Shown here piece after piece: positions 1 to 9,868 of a stretch of DNA of 64,000 bases. The translations under genes and the position numbers were made by a program. Position 1 is the first letter of the stretch. Every line of letters begins with the position of its first letter. This stretch comes from Bartonella tribocorum (GTDB lineage: Bacteria > Pseudomonadota > Alphaproteobacteria > Rhizobiales > Rhizobiaceae). The DNA is taken from positions 62,001-126,000 of the forward strand of contig NZ_NJGE01000004.1 of NCBI RefSeq assembly GCF_002777915.1. The letters are read 5' to 3'. The notes under the pieces are model-generated. The model saw only the letters and a list, made by a program, of their open reading frames with translations, had not been told where the DNA came from and searched no databases.

Positions 1-2
1 CA

Positions 3-65
3 AGGTATTTTCAATCTTCAGAGCAGCATTTTTATGCAGCACTTAAAGGGTTTGGTTGTTTTTAA
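3..65 (+). other. possible 3' end of an unidentified upstream gene
   Basis: Frame 3 is open from the window edge and ends at TAA 63-65, reading ...EQHFYAALKGFGCF. It could be the tail of a gene lying before dnaX, but it is too short to identify, and frame 1 is also open to 81. Confidence 0.2.
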
Positions 66-190
66 GCAAATTATCCCATAAAAGTAAATTGATTGAGAAA
101 AAATCCTTTATATATGAGAGTGTAGTATTGACCTATGCTTTGTGTATGATCAAAATGTACGCATAAAGAACTTCGAAGTTGGAAACATTC

Positions 191-2131
191 ATGGAAAATG
201 TACCGGTAGAAACAGCCTATCGTGTTCTTGCTCGTAAATATCGACCACAAAATTTTTCTGACCTCATTGGTCAGGAAGCTATGGTGCGTACTCTCACCAA
301 TGCCTTTGAAAAAGGTCGTATTGCACAAGCGTGGATGTTAACAGGGATTCGTGGCGTAGGTAAAACCACAACGGCACGTATTTTGGCACGCGCGCTTAAT
401 TATAAAACAAAAGATATTGACCAACCAACAACCGTATTGGACACTCTTGGTGAACATTGCACACAAATTATCGAAGGACGCCATATTGATGTTATAGAAA
501 TGGATGCCGCTTCTCATACGGGCATTGATGATATTCGTGAAATTATTGAACAAATACGCTATCGTCCTGTTTCTGCGCGCTATAAGGTTTATATTATCGA
601 TGAAGTCCATATGCTCTCAACGCAAGCCTTTAATGGTTTGTTGAAAACTCTTGAAGAACCACCATCCCATGTAAAATTTATTTTTGCCACAACAGAAATT
701 CGCAAAGTTCCCATTACAATTCTTTCGCGTTGCCAACGTTTTGATTTGCGACGGATTGAATCAAAAGCTTTGAGTGCGCATTTGCACCAAATTGCCAAAT
801 ATGAAAAGGTCGAAGTAGAAGATCAAGCACTTTCTATGATTGTTCGTGCTGCAGAGGGCTCTGCACGTGATGCATTATCCATTTTTGATCAAGCGATTGC
901 CCATAGCAATGGCAATGTTAACGCCACCGCAGTGCGTACAATGCTAGGATTAGCTGACCAAGCACGTATTATTGATCTTTTTGAATTTATTATGAAGGGT
1001 GATGTTATCAATGCATTACATGAATTACGCAATCAATATGATGCAGGCGCAGATCCCCTTACTATCTTAACAGAATTAGCCGATTTTAATCATCTGGTCA
1101 CGCGTTTACGTTTCACACCAGAAATAGTGGAAGATTTCTCACTGACTGAAGAACAACGTTTAAGAAGTTTAGACTTTTCAAAAAAACTTTCCGTTCCTGT
1201 TTTATCCCGAAACTGGCAAATGTTACTCAAAGGCATACAGGAAGTTAATCAAACTGCACGTCCACTTCAAGCAACTGAAATGCTTTTAATTCGTCTTGCA
1301 CACACAGCTGACCTTCCAACTCTTGATGAAGCTTTAAAAAAACTTACGCAAGAAAAAACACCTCTCACGCTCATTACAAACTCTTCTCATCAAGAATCAA
1401 TCAGTGCAAATAATATAACAAAAGAAACAATAGTCGATGCCCGTACTGTCTCGAGCGTTTCAAATGCGTTACCAAATCAATCAAACCTAAAAACATCCTT
1501 GCAAGACCCATTAGACCACTCTTTAAAACCAGAAAATTTCGTTAAAAGTCAAACTCCTGACAACACAAAAGCCCAAGAGGGCACAGAAACTGTTGAAGCT
1601 TCTCAAGCTACTGACTTTTATGAAAATATTGCAAATTTATCGCATTCTGTCACGCAAACAACAGGAGAGATTAGTGAACCTAAAACTCTCGTGATTAATT
1701 CTTTACACGATATTGTTAAATTAGCCGAACAACATAATGACGTGCCTTTCAAACTCCTTGTTAAAGAATTTGTTCACCCCGTTTCTTTTGAAACTGGACG
1801 TATTACTTTAAGACTTTCTGAAAATACCCCCAAATTTCTTGCTCATGATATCGAAAAAAAAATCTCTCAATGGGCTAAAAAACGCTATGTAATAACTTTT
1901 GTTAAGGAAGGAGGCGGTCCAACCTTACAGGAAGAAAGTGTCGCGATTCAAAAGACTCTTTTTTCCCATGCAGAGACAGATCCTGATATTGCGAAAATCC
2001 TCAACCATTTTCCAGAAGCAAAAATTGTCGATATTCGACTCAATAGAGAGGAAAATGATCTTGATTTACCCCCCGATACCTTTAAAAACACTGATCTCTT
2101 TAAAAATGAAAATGATAGAAACGATGAATAA
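191..2131 (+). CDS. dnaX: DNA polymerase III subunit tau (gamma/tau)
   Basis: Clamp-loader ATPase of the replicative polymerase; with delta and delta' it loads the beta clamp, and tau also tethers polymerase cores and DnaB. 646 residues. Walker A (GIRGVGKTT) lies near residues 52-60, the DEVHM Walker B near 140, and the SRC sensor motif (LSRCQRFD) near 185. After about residue 370 comes a polar low-complexity linker and a C-terminal tau domain. The module that carries four zinc cysteines in E. coli has one cysteine here (GEHC). The start is ATG 191, with GGAAA upstream; an in-frame TTG at 179 adds four residues. A T-TTA-AAA-AAA slippery run at 1333-1342 could give a short gamma form. First gene of a dnaX-ebfC-recR operon. 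Confidence 0.96.
   Translation: MENVPVETAYRVLARKYRPQNFSDLIGQEAMVRTLTNAFEKGRIAQAWMLTGIRGVGKTTTARILARALNYKTKDIDQPTTVLDTLGEHCTQIIEGRHIDVIEMDAASHTGIDDIREIIEQIRYRPVSARYKVYIIDEVHMLSTQAFNGLLKTLEEPPSHVKFIFATTEIRKVPITILSRCQRFDLRRIESKALSAHLHQIAKYEKVEVEDQALSMIVRAAEGSARDALSIFDQAIAHSNGNVNATAVRTMLGLADQARIIDLFEFIMKGDVINALHELRNQYDAGADPLTILTELADFNHLVTRLRFTPEIVEDFSLTEEQRLRSLDFSKKLSVPVLSRNWQMLLKGIQEVNQTARPLQATEMLLIRLAHTADLPTLDEALKKLTQEKTPLTLITNSSHQESISANNITKETIVDARTVSSVSNALPNQSNLKTSLQDPLDHSLKPENFVKSQTPDNTKAQEGTETVEASQATDFYENIANLSHSVTQTTGEISEPKTLVINSLHDIVKLAEQHNDVPFKLLVKEFVHPVSFETGRITLRLSENTPKFLAHDIEKKISQWAKKRYVITFVKEGGGPTLQEESVAIQKTLFSHAETDPDIAKILNHFPEAKIVDIRLNREENDLDLPPDTFKNTDLFKNENDRNDE
1333..1413 (+). promoter_or_regulatory. 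candidate -1 frameshift site in dnaX (gamma product)
   Basis: In the dnaX frame the codons GCT TTA AAA AAA CTT contain two overlapping X-XXY-YYZ heptamers (TTTAAAA and AAAAAAA). A -1 slip continues for 23 codons to TAA at 1411-1413. The product would be about 407 residues, ending just after the ATPase and collar domains, close to E. coli gamma (431 residues). E. coli makes gamma by -1 frameshifting on A-AAA-AAG. That the site is used here is inference; no stimulatory stem-loop was established. Confidence 0.35.
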
Positions 2132-2145
2132 GGATACCTATTCCT

Positions 2146-2469
2146 ATGCGTGAAATGATGAGCATGATGAAAAAAGCTAAAGAAATGCAAGAGAAAATGC
2201 AGAAAATTCAGGAGGAAATGGCTAATCTGCAAGCGACCGGCACTGCAGGGGGTGATCTTGTCAGTATCACTTTAAATGGCAAAAATATTATAACAGCAAT
2301 TCAAATTGATCCTTCATTACTCAAACCTGAAGAATCTGAAATTCTTGAAGATCTTATTATGGCAGCTTACAATGAAGCAAGAGCGAAAATTGACAATGCA
2401 CTAGAAGAAAAAACCAAAAGCATGACGGCAGGACTACCTCTTCCGTCAGGTTTCAAGCTTCCATTTTAA
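2146..2469 (+). CDS. ebfC: YbaB/EbfC family nucleoid-associated protein
   Basis: Small DNA-binding protein of 107 residues, the usual family length. It has a Met/Lys/Glu-rich N-terminal helix (about residues 1-35) and a central [11 protein letters not shown] beta region, then a C-terminal helix. Family members form tweezer-like dimers that bind DNA and are almost always found between dnaX and recR, as here. The start ATG lies 14 bp after the dnaX stop, with AAGGA of that junction as ribosome binding site, so the genes are probably cotranscribed. The precise role in replication or recombination is unknown. Confidence 0.92.
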   Translation: MREMMSMMKKAKEMQEKMQKIQEEMANLQATGTAGGDLVSITLNGKNIITAIQIDPSLLKPEESEILEDLIMAAYNEARAKIDNALEEKTKSMTAGLPLPSGFKLPF

Positions 2470-2500
2470 TCAAACGGATTTTTTCCATGGGAAAAAATAT

Positions 2501-3106
2501 ATGTCTAAATACATTGCAGGACCTGAGATTGAGCGTCTCATTCAGATTTTAGCACGGTTGCCAGGTCTTGGTCCGCGTTCAGCGCGTCGTGCTGCGCTTC
2601 ATCTTATTAAGAAAAAGGAAACTTTGCTGGAACCTTTAGGAGCAGCTATACAAACAGCCATAGAAAAAGTCGGCATTTGTTCTGTTTGTGGCAATGTCGA
2701 TACTATTGATCCTTGTTTAATTTGTACAGATCCGCGACGTGATGATACAACGATCATTGTTGTTGAGGACATTGCTGATCTGTGGGCTCTTGAGCGTGCA
2801 AAAACTTTAGCAGCACGTTATCATGTATTGGGTGGACGACTCTCACCCTTAGATGGAATAGGTCCTGACGAACTCAACATTGCCACCTTAATACAACGTG
2901 TTGTACAAAACCCAATTACGGAGATTATTCTTGCTGTCAATGCGACTGTCGAAGGTCAAACAACCGCTCACTACATCACCGATCAGCTTTCCAATTTTTC
3001 AGTTAAAATTACGCGACTTGCACATGGTGTTCCTGTAGGAGGCGAGCTCGATTATCTTGATGATGGAACTTTAGCAGCAGCCGTGCAAGCAAGAACAAAT
3101 CTTTAA
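2501..3106 (+). CDS. recR: Recombination mediator protein RecR
   Basis: Works with RecF and RecO to load RecA on gapped single-stranded DNA. 201 residues, typical. The helix-hairpin-helix ([11 protein letters not shown]) is near residues 19-30. The four-cysteine zinc finger (CSVC...CLIC) is near 59-75. A Toprim domain begins at [10 protein letters not shown] near residue 85. The C-terminal Walker-B-like segment is present. It follows ebfC by 31 bp in the dnaX-ebfC-recR order conserved across bacteria. No upstream promoter of its own is apparent. Confidence 0.97.
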   Translation: MSKYIAGPEIERLIQILARLPGLGPRSARRAALHLIKKKETLLEPLGAAIQTAIEKVGICSVCGNVDTIDPCLICTDPRRDDTTIIVVEDIADLWALERAKTLAARYHVLGGRLSPLDGIGPDELNIATLIQRVVQNPITEIILAVNATVEGQTTAHYITDQLSNFSVKITRLAHGVPVGGELDYLDDGTLAAAVQARTNL

Positions 3107-3140
3107 AACTTTTTCATCTTAGCCTTTAGTTTCTTTCGTG

Positions 3141-4184
3141 ATGGGGAAATATAAAATTTTAAAGAAAAACTTTTTACTTTTAAACAACTTTGGTCCTGGT
3201 ATTTTAGTATGTTTACTCATATCAGCTTCAGCGTATGGTTTAGAATCCCTAGAAAAACAGTTTTTTGGGCAAGCATGGCTTGAAGGTCTTGTTTTAGCAA
3301 TTCTCTTAGGATCTGTTGCGCGTAGTTGTTTTAGGATGCCAACATATTTTCAAAAAGGTATCACCTTTTGCGCTAAAACACTTCTCGAAATTGCTATTGT
3401 CCTTCTAGGTGCAAGCATTAGTATTCATGCCGTTCTTTCCACTGGTTGGGGCTTGCTTGCAAGCATTGTGTTTGTTATATTTGTAACAATTATTCTCAGT
3501 TTTATCATCGGTCGATTGTTCGGGCTTTCTACGCATTTGGCAATGCTTGTTGCTTGCGGAAATGCCATTTGTGGAAACTCAGCCATTGTTGCCATTGCCC
3601 CTGTCATTAAAGCAAAACAAGAAGAGATTGCTGCATCAATTGCTTTTACTGCTCTTTTAGGGATTCTAATTATTTTATGTCTCCCTTTTGCTCATCCACT
3701 TCTGAATTTATCATTTAACCAATATGGCGTGCTTGCCGGCATGGTTGTTTATGCCGTACCGCAGGTTTTAGCAGCAACAACACCTATCTCTTTTGCCAGT
3801 GTTCAAATTGCAACTGTTGTTAAATTGGTACGCGTTCTGATGTTAGGCCCACTTATTTTTGCTCTCTCAATCATCTATCGCCGCTCAGCAGAAACACGCT
3901 TTCGCTTACGTACTCTCGTTCCATGGTTTATTATTGGTTTTATTATAATGATGCTGATGCGCTCGAATGCGCTTATTCCTGAAATAGCTCTCAATCCTAT
4001 CAAATTTATTGCTCAATTGTTCACGGTCATTTCAATGTCCGCATTAGGACTAAGGGTTGATATTCACGCATTAAAACAAGCAGGATGGCGCGTTATTTTG
4101 GCTTCATCCTGCTCCATAATTATTCTCGGTATTTTTAGCCTTATCATGATACAATTGAACGATTTAAATCATATTTCATTTTGA
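3141..4184 (+). CDS. YeiH/UPF0324 family membrane protein (putative sulfate exporter family)
   Basis: Integral inner-membrane protein of 347 residues with about ten hydrophobic segments. The family signatures are visible: the CAKTLLEIAIVLLGASI segment near residue 80, the GNAICGNSAIVAIAPV loop near 140, and a C-terminal SALGLRVD motif. The family (Pfam Cons_hypoth698) includes E. coli YeiH; a transport role is suggested by name only and no substrate is established. ATG 3141 was chosen over GTG one codon upstream. It follows recR by 34 bp but looks functionally unrelated. The next 235 bp to tsaB carry no gene. Confidence 0.85.
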   Translation: MGKYKILKKNFLLLNNFGPGILVCLLISASAYGLESLEKQFFGQAWLEGLVLAILLGSVARSCFRMPTYFQKGITFCAKTLLEIAIVLLGASISIHAVLSTGWGLLASIVFVIFVTIILSFIIGRLFGLSTHLAMLVACGNAICGNSAIVAIAPVIKAKQEEIAASIAFTALLGILIILCLPFAHPLLNLSFNQYGVLAGMVVYAVPQVLAATTPISFASVQIATVVKLVRVLMLGPLIFALSIIYRRSAETRFRLRTLVPWFIIGFIIMMLMRSNALIPEIALNPIKFIAQLFTVISMSALGLRVDIHALKQAGWRVILASSCSIIILGIFSLIMIQLNDLNHISF

Positions 4185-4419
4185 AATATTGTTGTTTTTT
4201 TCATTAGCTTCTCAGTCCATAATAATTTGCAACGATGTAACATAAAAATACATGACGCATACAAATAAGAGCCAGATCAACATCTCGTCCTATTCCATAA
4301 CAAGATATTATTGCCTATCAGCACTAGCAACTTTCTTACAAATGAACTATACAACGATAAAAAAGATTAGAAATACAGTAGACCTTTCTTCTATCATTTT
4401 ATTCAATTAAAATATTTTT

Positions 4420-5106
4420 ATGCTTATTCTTGCTATCGATACTGCTTCAATTTATTGCGCTGTTGCGCTCATTCATCATAAGTCTGTTATTGCACGTCTT
4501 AATGAGCGCATGAGTAAAGGGCATGCTGAAAGACTTATTGGGCAGATAACACAAATAATGACACAAGCCAATATGACGCTTGATCAAGTTGAGCGTATTG
4601 CTGTCAATGTTGGACCTGGATCATTTACTGGTGTGCGTGTTGGTGTTGCCACAGCACGCGCTTTGGCATTAGCACTTGAAATACCTGCTGTCGGAGTGAG
4701 TGCACTTGAAGCTTTAGCAGCACAAGTCACAACCAGTGAAAATACTGCATCAGCAATTACCGTTGTCATTGAAGCAGGCAGAGGGATGTTTTACCATCAA
4801 AATTTTCATAAGGATCTCACACCGTTGGGAAAACCGAGATTAAAAACAATTGAAAATATCCTCGAAGATTTGCCCCCAAAAACCCAACTGACTGGACCAG
4901 CAGCTGATATCGTTATGCAGCATATTGAAAACCACAAAATAAACGAAAAAATTATCCTAGAAAAAATCCCTTGTGAAGCAGCAGATATTGTAAACTATGC
5001 TTATCTTGCTGCAAACAAACAACCACAAAATTCGCCTCGCCCTCTCTATCTACGCAGCGCTGATGCAAAACAACAAACAAATTTTGCGTTACCACGAAAA
5101 AAATAA
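4420..5106 (+). CDS. tsaB: tRNA threonylcarbamoyladenosine biosynthesis protein TsaB
   Basis: Partner of TsaD and TsaE in forming t6A at position 37 of ANN-decoding tRNAs. 228 residues, an ASKHA-fold protein. The N-terminal LAIDTAS motif is at residues 4-10 and the VGPGSFTGVRVGVATA signature is near residues 64-80, as expected for TsaB and not the longer metal-binding TsaD. The stop overlaps the rimI start by one base (TAATG), so tsaB-rimI are translationally coupled; this pairing is common in proteobacteria. Confidence 0.94.
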   Translation: MLILAIDTASIYCAVALIHHKSVIARLNERMSKGHAERLIGQITQIMTQANMTLDQVERIAVNVGPGSFTGVRVGVATARALALALEIPAVGVSALEALAAQVTTSENTASAITVVIEAGRGMFYHQNFHKDLTPLGKPRLKTIENILEDLPPKTQLTGPAADIVMQHIENHKINEKIILEKIPCEAADIVNYAYLAANKQPQNSPRPLYLRSADAKQQTNFALPRKK

Positions 5107-5597
5107 TGTTTAAATTTTCAGTAACAAAAAAGCATCTTGGAATTGCTCCACTACACGTTAACGATAGTGCTTCTCTTCATCAAATTCATCAACATTGTTT
5201 TACCCCTTCTTGGAAAAAACAAGCTTTTGATACCTTTTTAACAGATCACTCTATCTTCGGGTACAAAGTCTTTCTCATTGATCAATCTGATAAAATTTTA
5301 GGCTTTTGCTTATGCCGTCTCATTCTTGATGAAGCAGAAATCATCACAATTGCTGTTCATCCTCATTATCGTCAAAAAGGAATTGGTACCTTACTTATCG
5401 ATCATACAATTCACTATCTTCAGGATAAGCGCGCTATAAAATTATTCTTGGAAGTAGAATCCTCAAATCTTTCTGCTTTAAATCTTTATCAACGCTTTGA
5501 ATTTCAAAAAATTTCTGAACGTCTAGCCTACTACCCGTCAAAAAATGGTCGCGGTGATGCAATTATTATGCAAAAAACTTTTAAGCAAAGAGATTGA
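5106..5597 (+). CDS. rimI: Ribosomal protein S18 N-alpha-acetyltransferase RimI (GNAT family)
   Basis: GNAT acetyltransferase of 163 residues. The acetyl-CoA binding segment is visible as ITIAVHPHYRQKGIGTLL near residues 80-97 (Q/RxxGxG/A motif). The LEVESSNLSALNLYQRFEFQ segment is the usual RimI region that helps position the peptide. In E. coli RimI acetylates the N-terminus of S18. The overlap with tsaB supports RimI over other GNAT proteins. Substrate in this organism is inferred. Confidence 0.9.
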   Translation: MFKFSVTKKHLGIAPLHVNDSASLHQIHQHCFTPSWKKQAFDTFLTDHSIFGYKVFLIDQSDKILGFCLCRLILDEAEIITIAVHPHYRQKGIGTLLIDHTIHYLQDKRAIKLFLEVESSNLSALNLYQRFEFQKISERLAYYPSKNGRGDAIIMQKTFKQRD

Positions 5598-5628
5598 GAT
5601 TTATGTTAAAAACATTTAGACAAGCACT

Positions 5629-7005
5629 ATGAATAAAGTAAATCCTAAAAATACGCCTCCTGTTGCTCCTAAAAAGGTTTTTATTAAAACCTATGGATGT
5701 CAAATGAACGTTTATGATAGTCAACGGATGACTGATAGTCTCAGTTCACAAGGCTACGTCACAACACAAACGCCAAACGATGCTGATCTTATTCTTGTTA
5801 ATACCTGTCATATTCGTGAAAAAGCAGCAGAAAAACTTTATTCTGATCTGGGTCGTTTGCGTGTCATGCGTCAAGAGCGAACACCTGATAAACCCTTGAC
5901 AGTTGGTGTAACGGGTTGTGTTGCACAAGCTGAGGGAAGTGAAATCCTACGCCGTGCTCCAATCGTGGATCTTGTCATTGGTCCGCAAATGTATCATCGT
6001 TTGCCAGAATTATTAGAAAAAGCCAAACAAGGCAAAAAAATTATCGAAACGGATTATGCTGTTGAAGATAAATTTGCTCATTTGCCGCCTCATAATAAAC
6101 GTGCTGTAAGAAAGCGGGGTGTTAGTGCATTTTTAACAGTACAAGAAGGCTGCGATAAATTTTGTACTTTTTGTGTTGTTCCTTATACACGCGGTGCTGA
6201 AATATCGCGTTCCGTCGAGCAAATTACCGAGGAAGCGCGTCAACTCATTGAAGCTGGTGTTAAAGAAATTACGCTTCTTGGACAAAATGTCAATGGTTGG
6301 CATGGGCAAAGTGCTGATGGCAAAACTTGGCGTCTTGGTGATCTTCTTTATCATCTTGCCAAACTAGATGGTTTAAAGCGTTTGCGTTACACAACCAGCC
6401 ACCCGCGTGATATGGATGACAGCCTTATTGCCGCGCATAGAGACCTTGATATGTTAATGCCTTACCTTCATCTTCCTGTTCAATCAGGTTCAGATCGCAT
6501 CTTAAAAGCGATGAACCGCCAACACAAAAGCTCTTATTATCTTCATCTTATTGAAAAAATCCGAGCTGCGCGGCCAGATATTGCCTTTTCAGGTGATTTT
6601 ATTGTAGGATTTCCAGGAGAAACAGATGAAGACTTTGAAGAAACCATTAAGCTTATTCAACAAGTACAATACAGTTCAGCTTATTCTTTTAAATATTCTC
6701 CCCGCCCTGGAACAGTGGGGGCCACAATGAAAGATCACGTTGATGAATCTGTAAAAGATGCCCGACTTCAACATTTACAAATTCTTCTCCTTGAACAGCA
6801 AAATACATTTTTACGTTCTAAAATTGGTCAAAAAACGGATGTTCTTATCGAAAAACCTGGTCGTCACTCAGGACAAATGGTGGGACGTTCCCCTTGGCTT
6901 TTACCTGTTGTCGTCGATACAGAATCCTCTACAGGTAGCGTGATAGAAATTCATATTAAAAATGCAAGCTCAAACAGTTTTGTCGGTGAAGTGACAAATA
7001 GATAA
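5629..7005 (+). CDS. miaB: tRNA-2-methylthio-N6-dimethylallyladenosine synthase MiaB
   Basis: Radical-SAM methylthiotransferase that turns i6A37 into ms2i6A37 in tRNAs. 458 residues. N-terminal UPF0004 domain cysteines for the auxiliary 4Fe-4S cluster are in [15 protein letters not shown] and TGCVAQAEG. The radical-SAM CxxxCxxC is at residues 175, 179 and 182 (GCDKFCTFC). A C-terminal TRAM domain follows near 390-450. Together these separate MiaB from RimO and MtaB. It lies 31 bp after rimI. In many rhizobia a fur/mur gene sits between rimI and miaB; here it is absent and a fur-like gene follows secA instead. Confidence 0.96.
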   Translation: MNKVNPKNTPPVAPKKVFIKTYGCQMNVYDSQRMTDSLSSQGYVTTQTPNDADLILVNTCHIREKAAEKLYSDLGRLRVMRQERTPDKPLTVGVTGCVAQAEGSEILRRAPIVDLVIGPQMYHRLPELLEKAKQGKKIIETDYAVEDKFAHLPPHNKRAVRKRGVSAFLTVQEGCDKFCTFCVVPYTRGAEISRSVEQITEEARQLIEAGVKEITLLGQNVNGWHGQSADGKTWRLGDLLYHLAKLDGLKRLRYTTSHPRDMDDSLIAAHRDLDMLMPYLHLPVQSGSDRILKAMNRQHKSSYYLHLIEKIRAARPDIAFSGDFIVGFPGETDEDFEETIKLIQQVQYSSAYSFKYSPRPGTVGATMKDHVDESVKDARLQHLQILLLEQQNTFLRSKIGQKTDVLIEKPGRHSGQMVGRSPWLLPVVVDTESSTGSVIEIHIKNASSNSFVGEVTNR

Positions 7006-7134
7006 ATATGCCTCTATCATCTTGTTCACAATAAAGATTTTGGAAAACTCTTTTATTTTCAAAGAAAATGATTACATCTAAAATATGAATTTTTATGAAA
7101 GAAAGGTTATCTTTTATAAAGTTTATTCAAAAAA

Positions 7135-8247
7135 ATGTTTAATATTTATGTCGATATGGAGAATAGGCTGAAAGCTTTAAATAAAAAAATAAATGCTAAC
7201 ATTGAAAAAATTAACCCCTTGGAACAAGAAAGCGCTTCCGATACGGGTAAAGTCGTTTTGATTTTCGAAAATAATAAATATGCAAAAACGGTTTTTGGTA
7301 AATTTGATGAAAATCTTGCTTATATCGAAAAAAAACTCAAACTTAGTATTCATCCGCGTGGGAATGAAATCTTAATCCATGGAAATATTTCTGCTATAAA
7401 ACGTGCACAATATATATTGCAGCAGCTTTATGAATGTGCCAAAACACATCATGAGCTCACTTTATCAGATATAAAAGGAGCGATTGCTATGGCGAGTATA
7501 GCACAGAAGCAGAAAGAAGACACAATAAAACACAAATCTGCAGCGAAGCGTATACCAGCACAGTTGAGTACCCATAAAAAAATAATTCATGCAAGGACTC
7601 CAACACAAGATGCTTATATACGCGCTATGGAACATACTGAACTTGTGTTTGGTGTAGGACCAGCAGGAACAGGAAAAACGTATCTTGCTGTTGCTCATGC
7701 TGCAATGCTTCTGGAACGTGGTATCATTGAACGAATTATTCTCTCACGTCCTGCTGTTGAAGCTGGAGAACACTTGGGGTTTCTTCCTGGTGATCTCAAA
7801 GAAAAAGTCGACCCCTATTTACGACCACTTTATGATGCACTTTATGACATGATGCCCGCTGAAAAAATAGAACGCGTTTTAGCTTCTGGTGTCATAGAGA
7901 TTGCTCCTCTTGCCTTTATGCGCGGACGAACGCTTACCCATGCCGCTGTTATTCTTGATGAGGCACAAAATACAACACCCATGCAAATGAAGATGTTCCT
8001 CACACGTCTTGGAGAAGGAACCCGTATGATCGTTACTGGTGATGTAAGCCAAATTGATTTGCCTATAGGGCAAAAATCGGGTCTCATTGAAGCCATTCGC
8101 ATTCTTTCAAATGTAGAAAATATCGCAATTGTGCGCTTTGATGAAAAAGATATTGTACGCCACCCGCTTGTTGCTGCTATCGTTCATGCTTATGATCGAG
8201 ATTCTGAAATACAAAATAAAAAAAATCACTCGCGTATTATAGATTAA
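7135..8247 (+). CDS. phoH: PhoH-like ATPase (YbeZ)
   Basis: Cytoplasmic P-loop ATPase of 370 residues, slightly long for the family. The N-terminal 100 residues hold a KH-like RNA-binding region. Walker A GPAGTGKT is at residues 175-182 and Walker B is VILDEAQNT near residue 279. YbeZ works with the endoribonuclease YbeY in rRNA maturation and quality control, and ybeY follows by 20 bp. No strong ribosome binding site precedes ATG 7135; the in-frame ATG at 7156 (residue 8) is an alternative. The phosphate-starvation name is historical. Confidence 0.92.
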   Translation: MFNIYVDMENRLKALNKKINANIEKINPLEQESASDTGKVVLIFENNKYAKTVFGKFDENLAYIEKKLKLSIHPRGNEILIHGNISAIKRAQYILQQLYECAKTHHELTLSDIKGAIAMASIAQKQKEDTIKHKSAAKRIPAQLSTHKKIIHARTPTQDAYIRAMEHTELVFGVGPAGTGKTYLAVAHAAMLLERGIIERIILSRPAVEAGEHLGFLPGDLKEKVDPYLRPLYDALYDMMPAEKIERVLASGVIEIAPLAFMRGRTLTHAAVILDEAQNTTPMQMKMFLTRLGEGTRMIVTGDVSQIDLPIGQKSGLIEAIRILSNVENIAIVRFDEKDIVRHPLVAAIVHAYDRDSEIQNKKNHSRIID

Positions 8248-8266
8248 AAAATGAATTTGATTCATC

Positions 8267-8758
8267 ATGATTATTATTGATATAATGGTTAAAAGCGCAG
8301 GGTGGAATGATGAGAAAATGCTTTATAATATCACCGAAAAAGCATTAACGACAACGATGCATCATGTTTCATTGGAAAATGTTGCAAGCGAGATTAGCTT
8401 GCTTTTTACGGATGATGAACATATGGCACAAATCAACGAACAATGGCGTGGTAAAAACAAATCCACCAATGTATTATCCTTTCCTGCTTTGCCAATTAAA
8501 GCTGGAAATCCTCCCGGTCCCATGCTGGGTGATATTATTATTGCGCGAGAAACTATTGTTCTCGAAGCGGAAAAACAAGGAAAAACATTTCAAGATCATT
8601 TAACACATATGATCGTTCATGGTATCTTGCATCTGCTTGGCTATGACCATGAAACCGATGATGAAGCACATCAAATGGAAAAGCTCGAAAGAGAAATTCT
8701 TCAAAAGCTTTCCATAAAAGATCCTTACGATGAGTTATCTATAAATGATAAAATTTAA
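8267..8758 (+). CDS. ybeY: Endoribonuclease YbeY, rRNA maturation factor
   Basis: Zinc-dependent endoribonuclease of 163 residues needed for 16S rRNA 3'-end processing and 70S quality control. The metal motif HGxLHLxGYDH is seen as [15 protein letters not shown] near residues 121-134, with the conserved STNVLSFP region near 66-73. The start at 8267 ([13 protein letters not shown]) fits rhizobial N-termini. It sits between phoH and the corC-like gene, the usual ybeZ-ybeY-corC-lnt cluster. Confidence 0.96.
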   Translation: MIIIDIMVKSAGWNDEKMLYNITEKALTTTMHHVSLENVASEISLLFTDDEHMAQINEQWRGKNKSTNVLSFPALPIKAGNPPGPMLGDIIIARETIVLEAEKQGKTFQDHLTHMIVHGILHLLGYDHETDDEAHQMEKLEREILQKLSIKDPYDELSINDKI

Positions 8759-8842
8759 CTTTTAACATCAATATGACGAGCATCCCATTTAAAGCCTCTT
8801 ATTCACCTATTATAAAAAGAAAGTTTAGAAGATTTTAAAACC

Positions 8843-9868
8843 ATGGCCAACAAAATAAATGCACAAAATAATAGTCAAACATCTTCTAATAGTGAAAAAG
8901 ATCCCTCTCAACAGACGAATCATACAGAAAAATATTCCCTGATGAATCATTTGTTTTCATTCTTACGGGGTCGTAATTGTGCATCTACGTCACTGCGCGA
9001 TGATCTTACCATTGCACTTACGACTAACAATGAAAAAGATACCACCCTCTTCTCACCTGAAGAACGTACGATGCTGCATAATATTTTACGCTTGCGTGAA
9101 GCGCGCGTGGATGATGTTATGATACCACGTTCTGAAATTGAAGCATTGGAAATAAACACTTCACTTGGAGAAGCCCTTAAATGTTTCGCAAAAATTGGTC
9201 ATTCTCGCATACCTGTTTACGCTGAAACTTTAGATGATCCGCGTGGCATGATTCATATCCGCGATATACTTAATTATATGACTCGCTTTATTATAAACCC
9301 TACAATAGCTGACCAGAAATCCGATTTGCTTCAATTAAATCATACAGATTTACATACCCCAATCGGTGAATTGGATTTGATCCGAACCGTTCTTTTTGTT
9401 CCTAGTTCTATGCTTGCAAGTCAATTATTAACACGAATGCAAACCACACGAACACAAATGGCTTTAGTTATTGATGAACATGGGGGAACAGATGGTCTTG
9501 TTTCAATGGAGGATATTGTTGAATTGGTTGTTGGGGATATCGAAGATGAACATGATCATGTCGACAATGCTATCGTACGCGAACACAACAATAAATGGCT
9601 CGTTGATGCAAGAACCGAATTAGAAGATGTGGAGAAAGCTCTTGGACCTGATTTTATCGTAGGAGAATATGGTGATGAGGTTGATACTATTGGTGGTTTA
9701 ATTGTTTCCATTCTTGATCGTATTCCTGCAAAAGGTGAAGTTGTCGAAGCTGTTCCTGGCTATAAATTCCGCATTTTAGAAGCTGATAAACGTCGAATTA
9801 AACGGTTGCGCATTTTTCGCATTCCAGAAAATGAGAATCTTGAAAATAATGCCATCCCTAAAGAATAG
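8843..9868 (+). CDS. CorC/HlyC-family protein with CBS domains (hemolysin-like)
   Basis: 341-residue protein without membrane segments. After a polar N-terminus (residues 1-30) come two CBS domains (about 80-210; VDDVMIPRSEIEAL opens the first) and a C-terminal CorC_HlyC domain (about 230-325, DTIGGLIVSILDRIPAKGE). Family members are called magnesium/cobalt efflux proteins or TlyC hemolysins; CBS domains bind adenosyl ligands. Its ORF end overlaps the start of lnt, so the two are translationally linked. Hemolytic activity should not be assumed. Confidence 0.88.
   Translation: MANKINAQNNSQTSSNSEKDPSQQTNHTEKYSLMNHLFSFLRGRNCASTSLRDDLTIALTTNNEKDTTLFSPEERTMLHNILRLREARVDDVMIPRSEIEALEINTSLGEALKCFAKIGHSRIPVYAETLDDPRGMIHIRDILNYMTRFIINPTIADQKSDLLQLNHTDLHTPIGELDLIRTVLFVPSSMLASQLLTRMQTTRTQMALVIDEHGGTDGLVSMEDIVELVVGDIEDEHDHVDNAIVREHNNKWLVDARTELEDVEKALGPDFIVGEYGDEVDTIGGLIVSILDRIPAKGEVVEAVPGYKFRILEADKRRIKRLRIFRIPENENLENNAIPKE

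Noticed and set aside
179-190. TTG start for dnaX
   Set aside because: ATG 191 gives the family N-terminus and is preceded by GGAAA.
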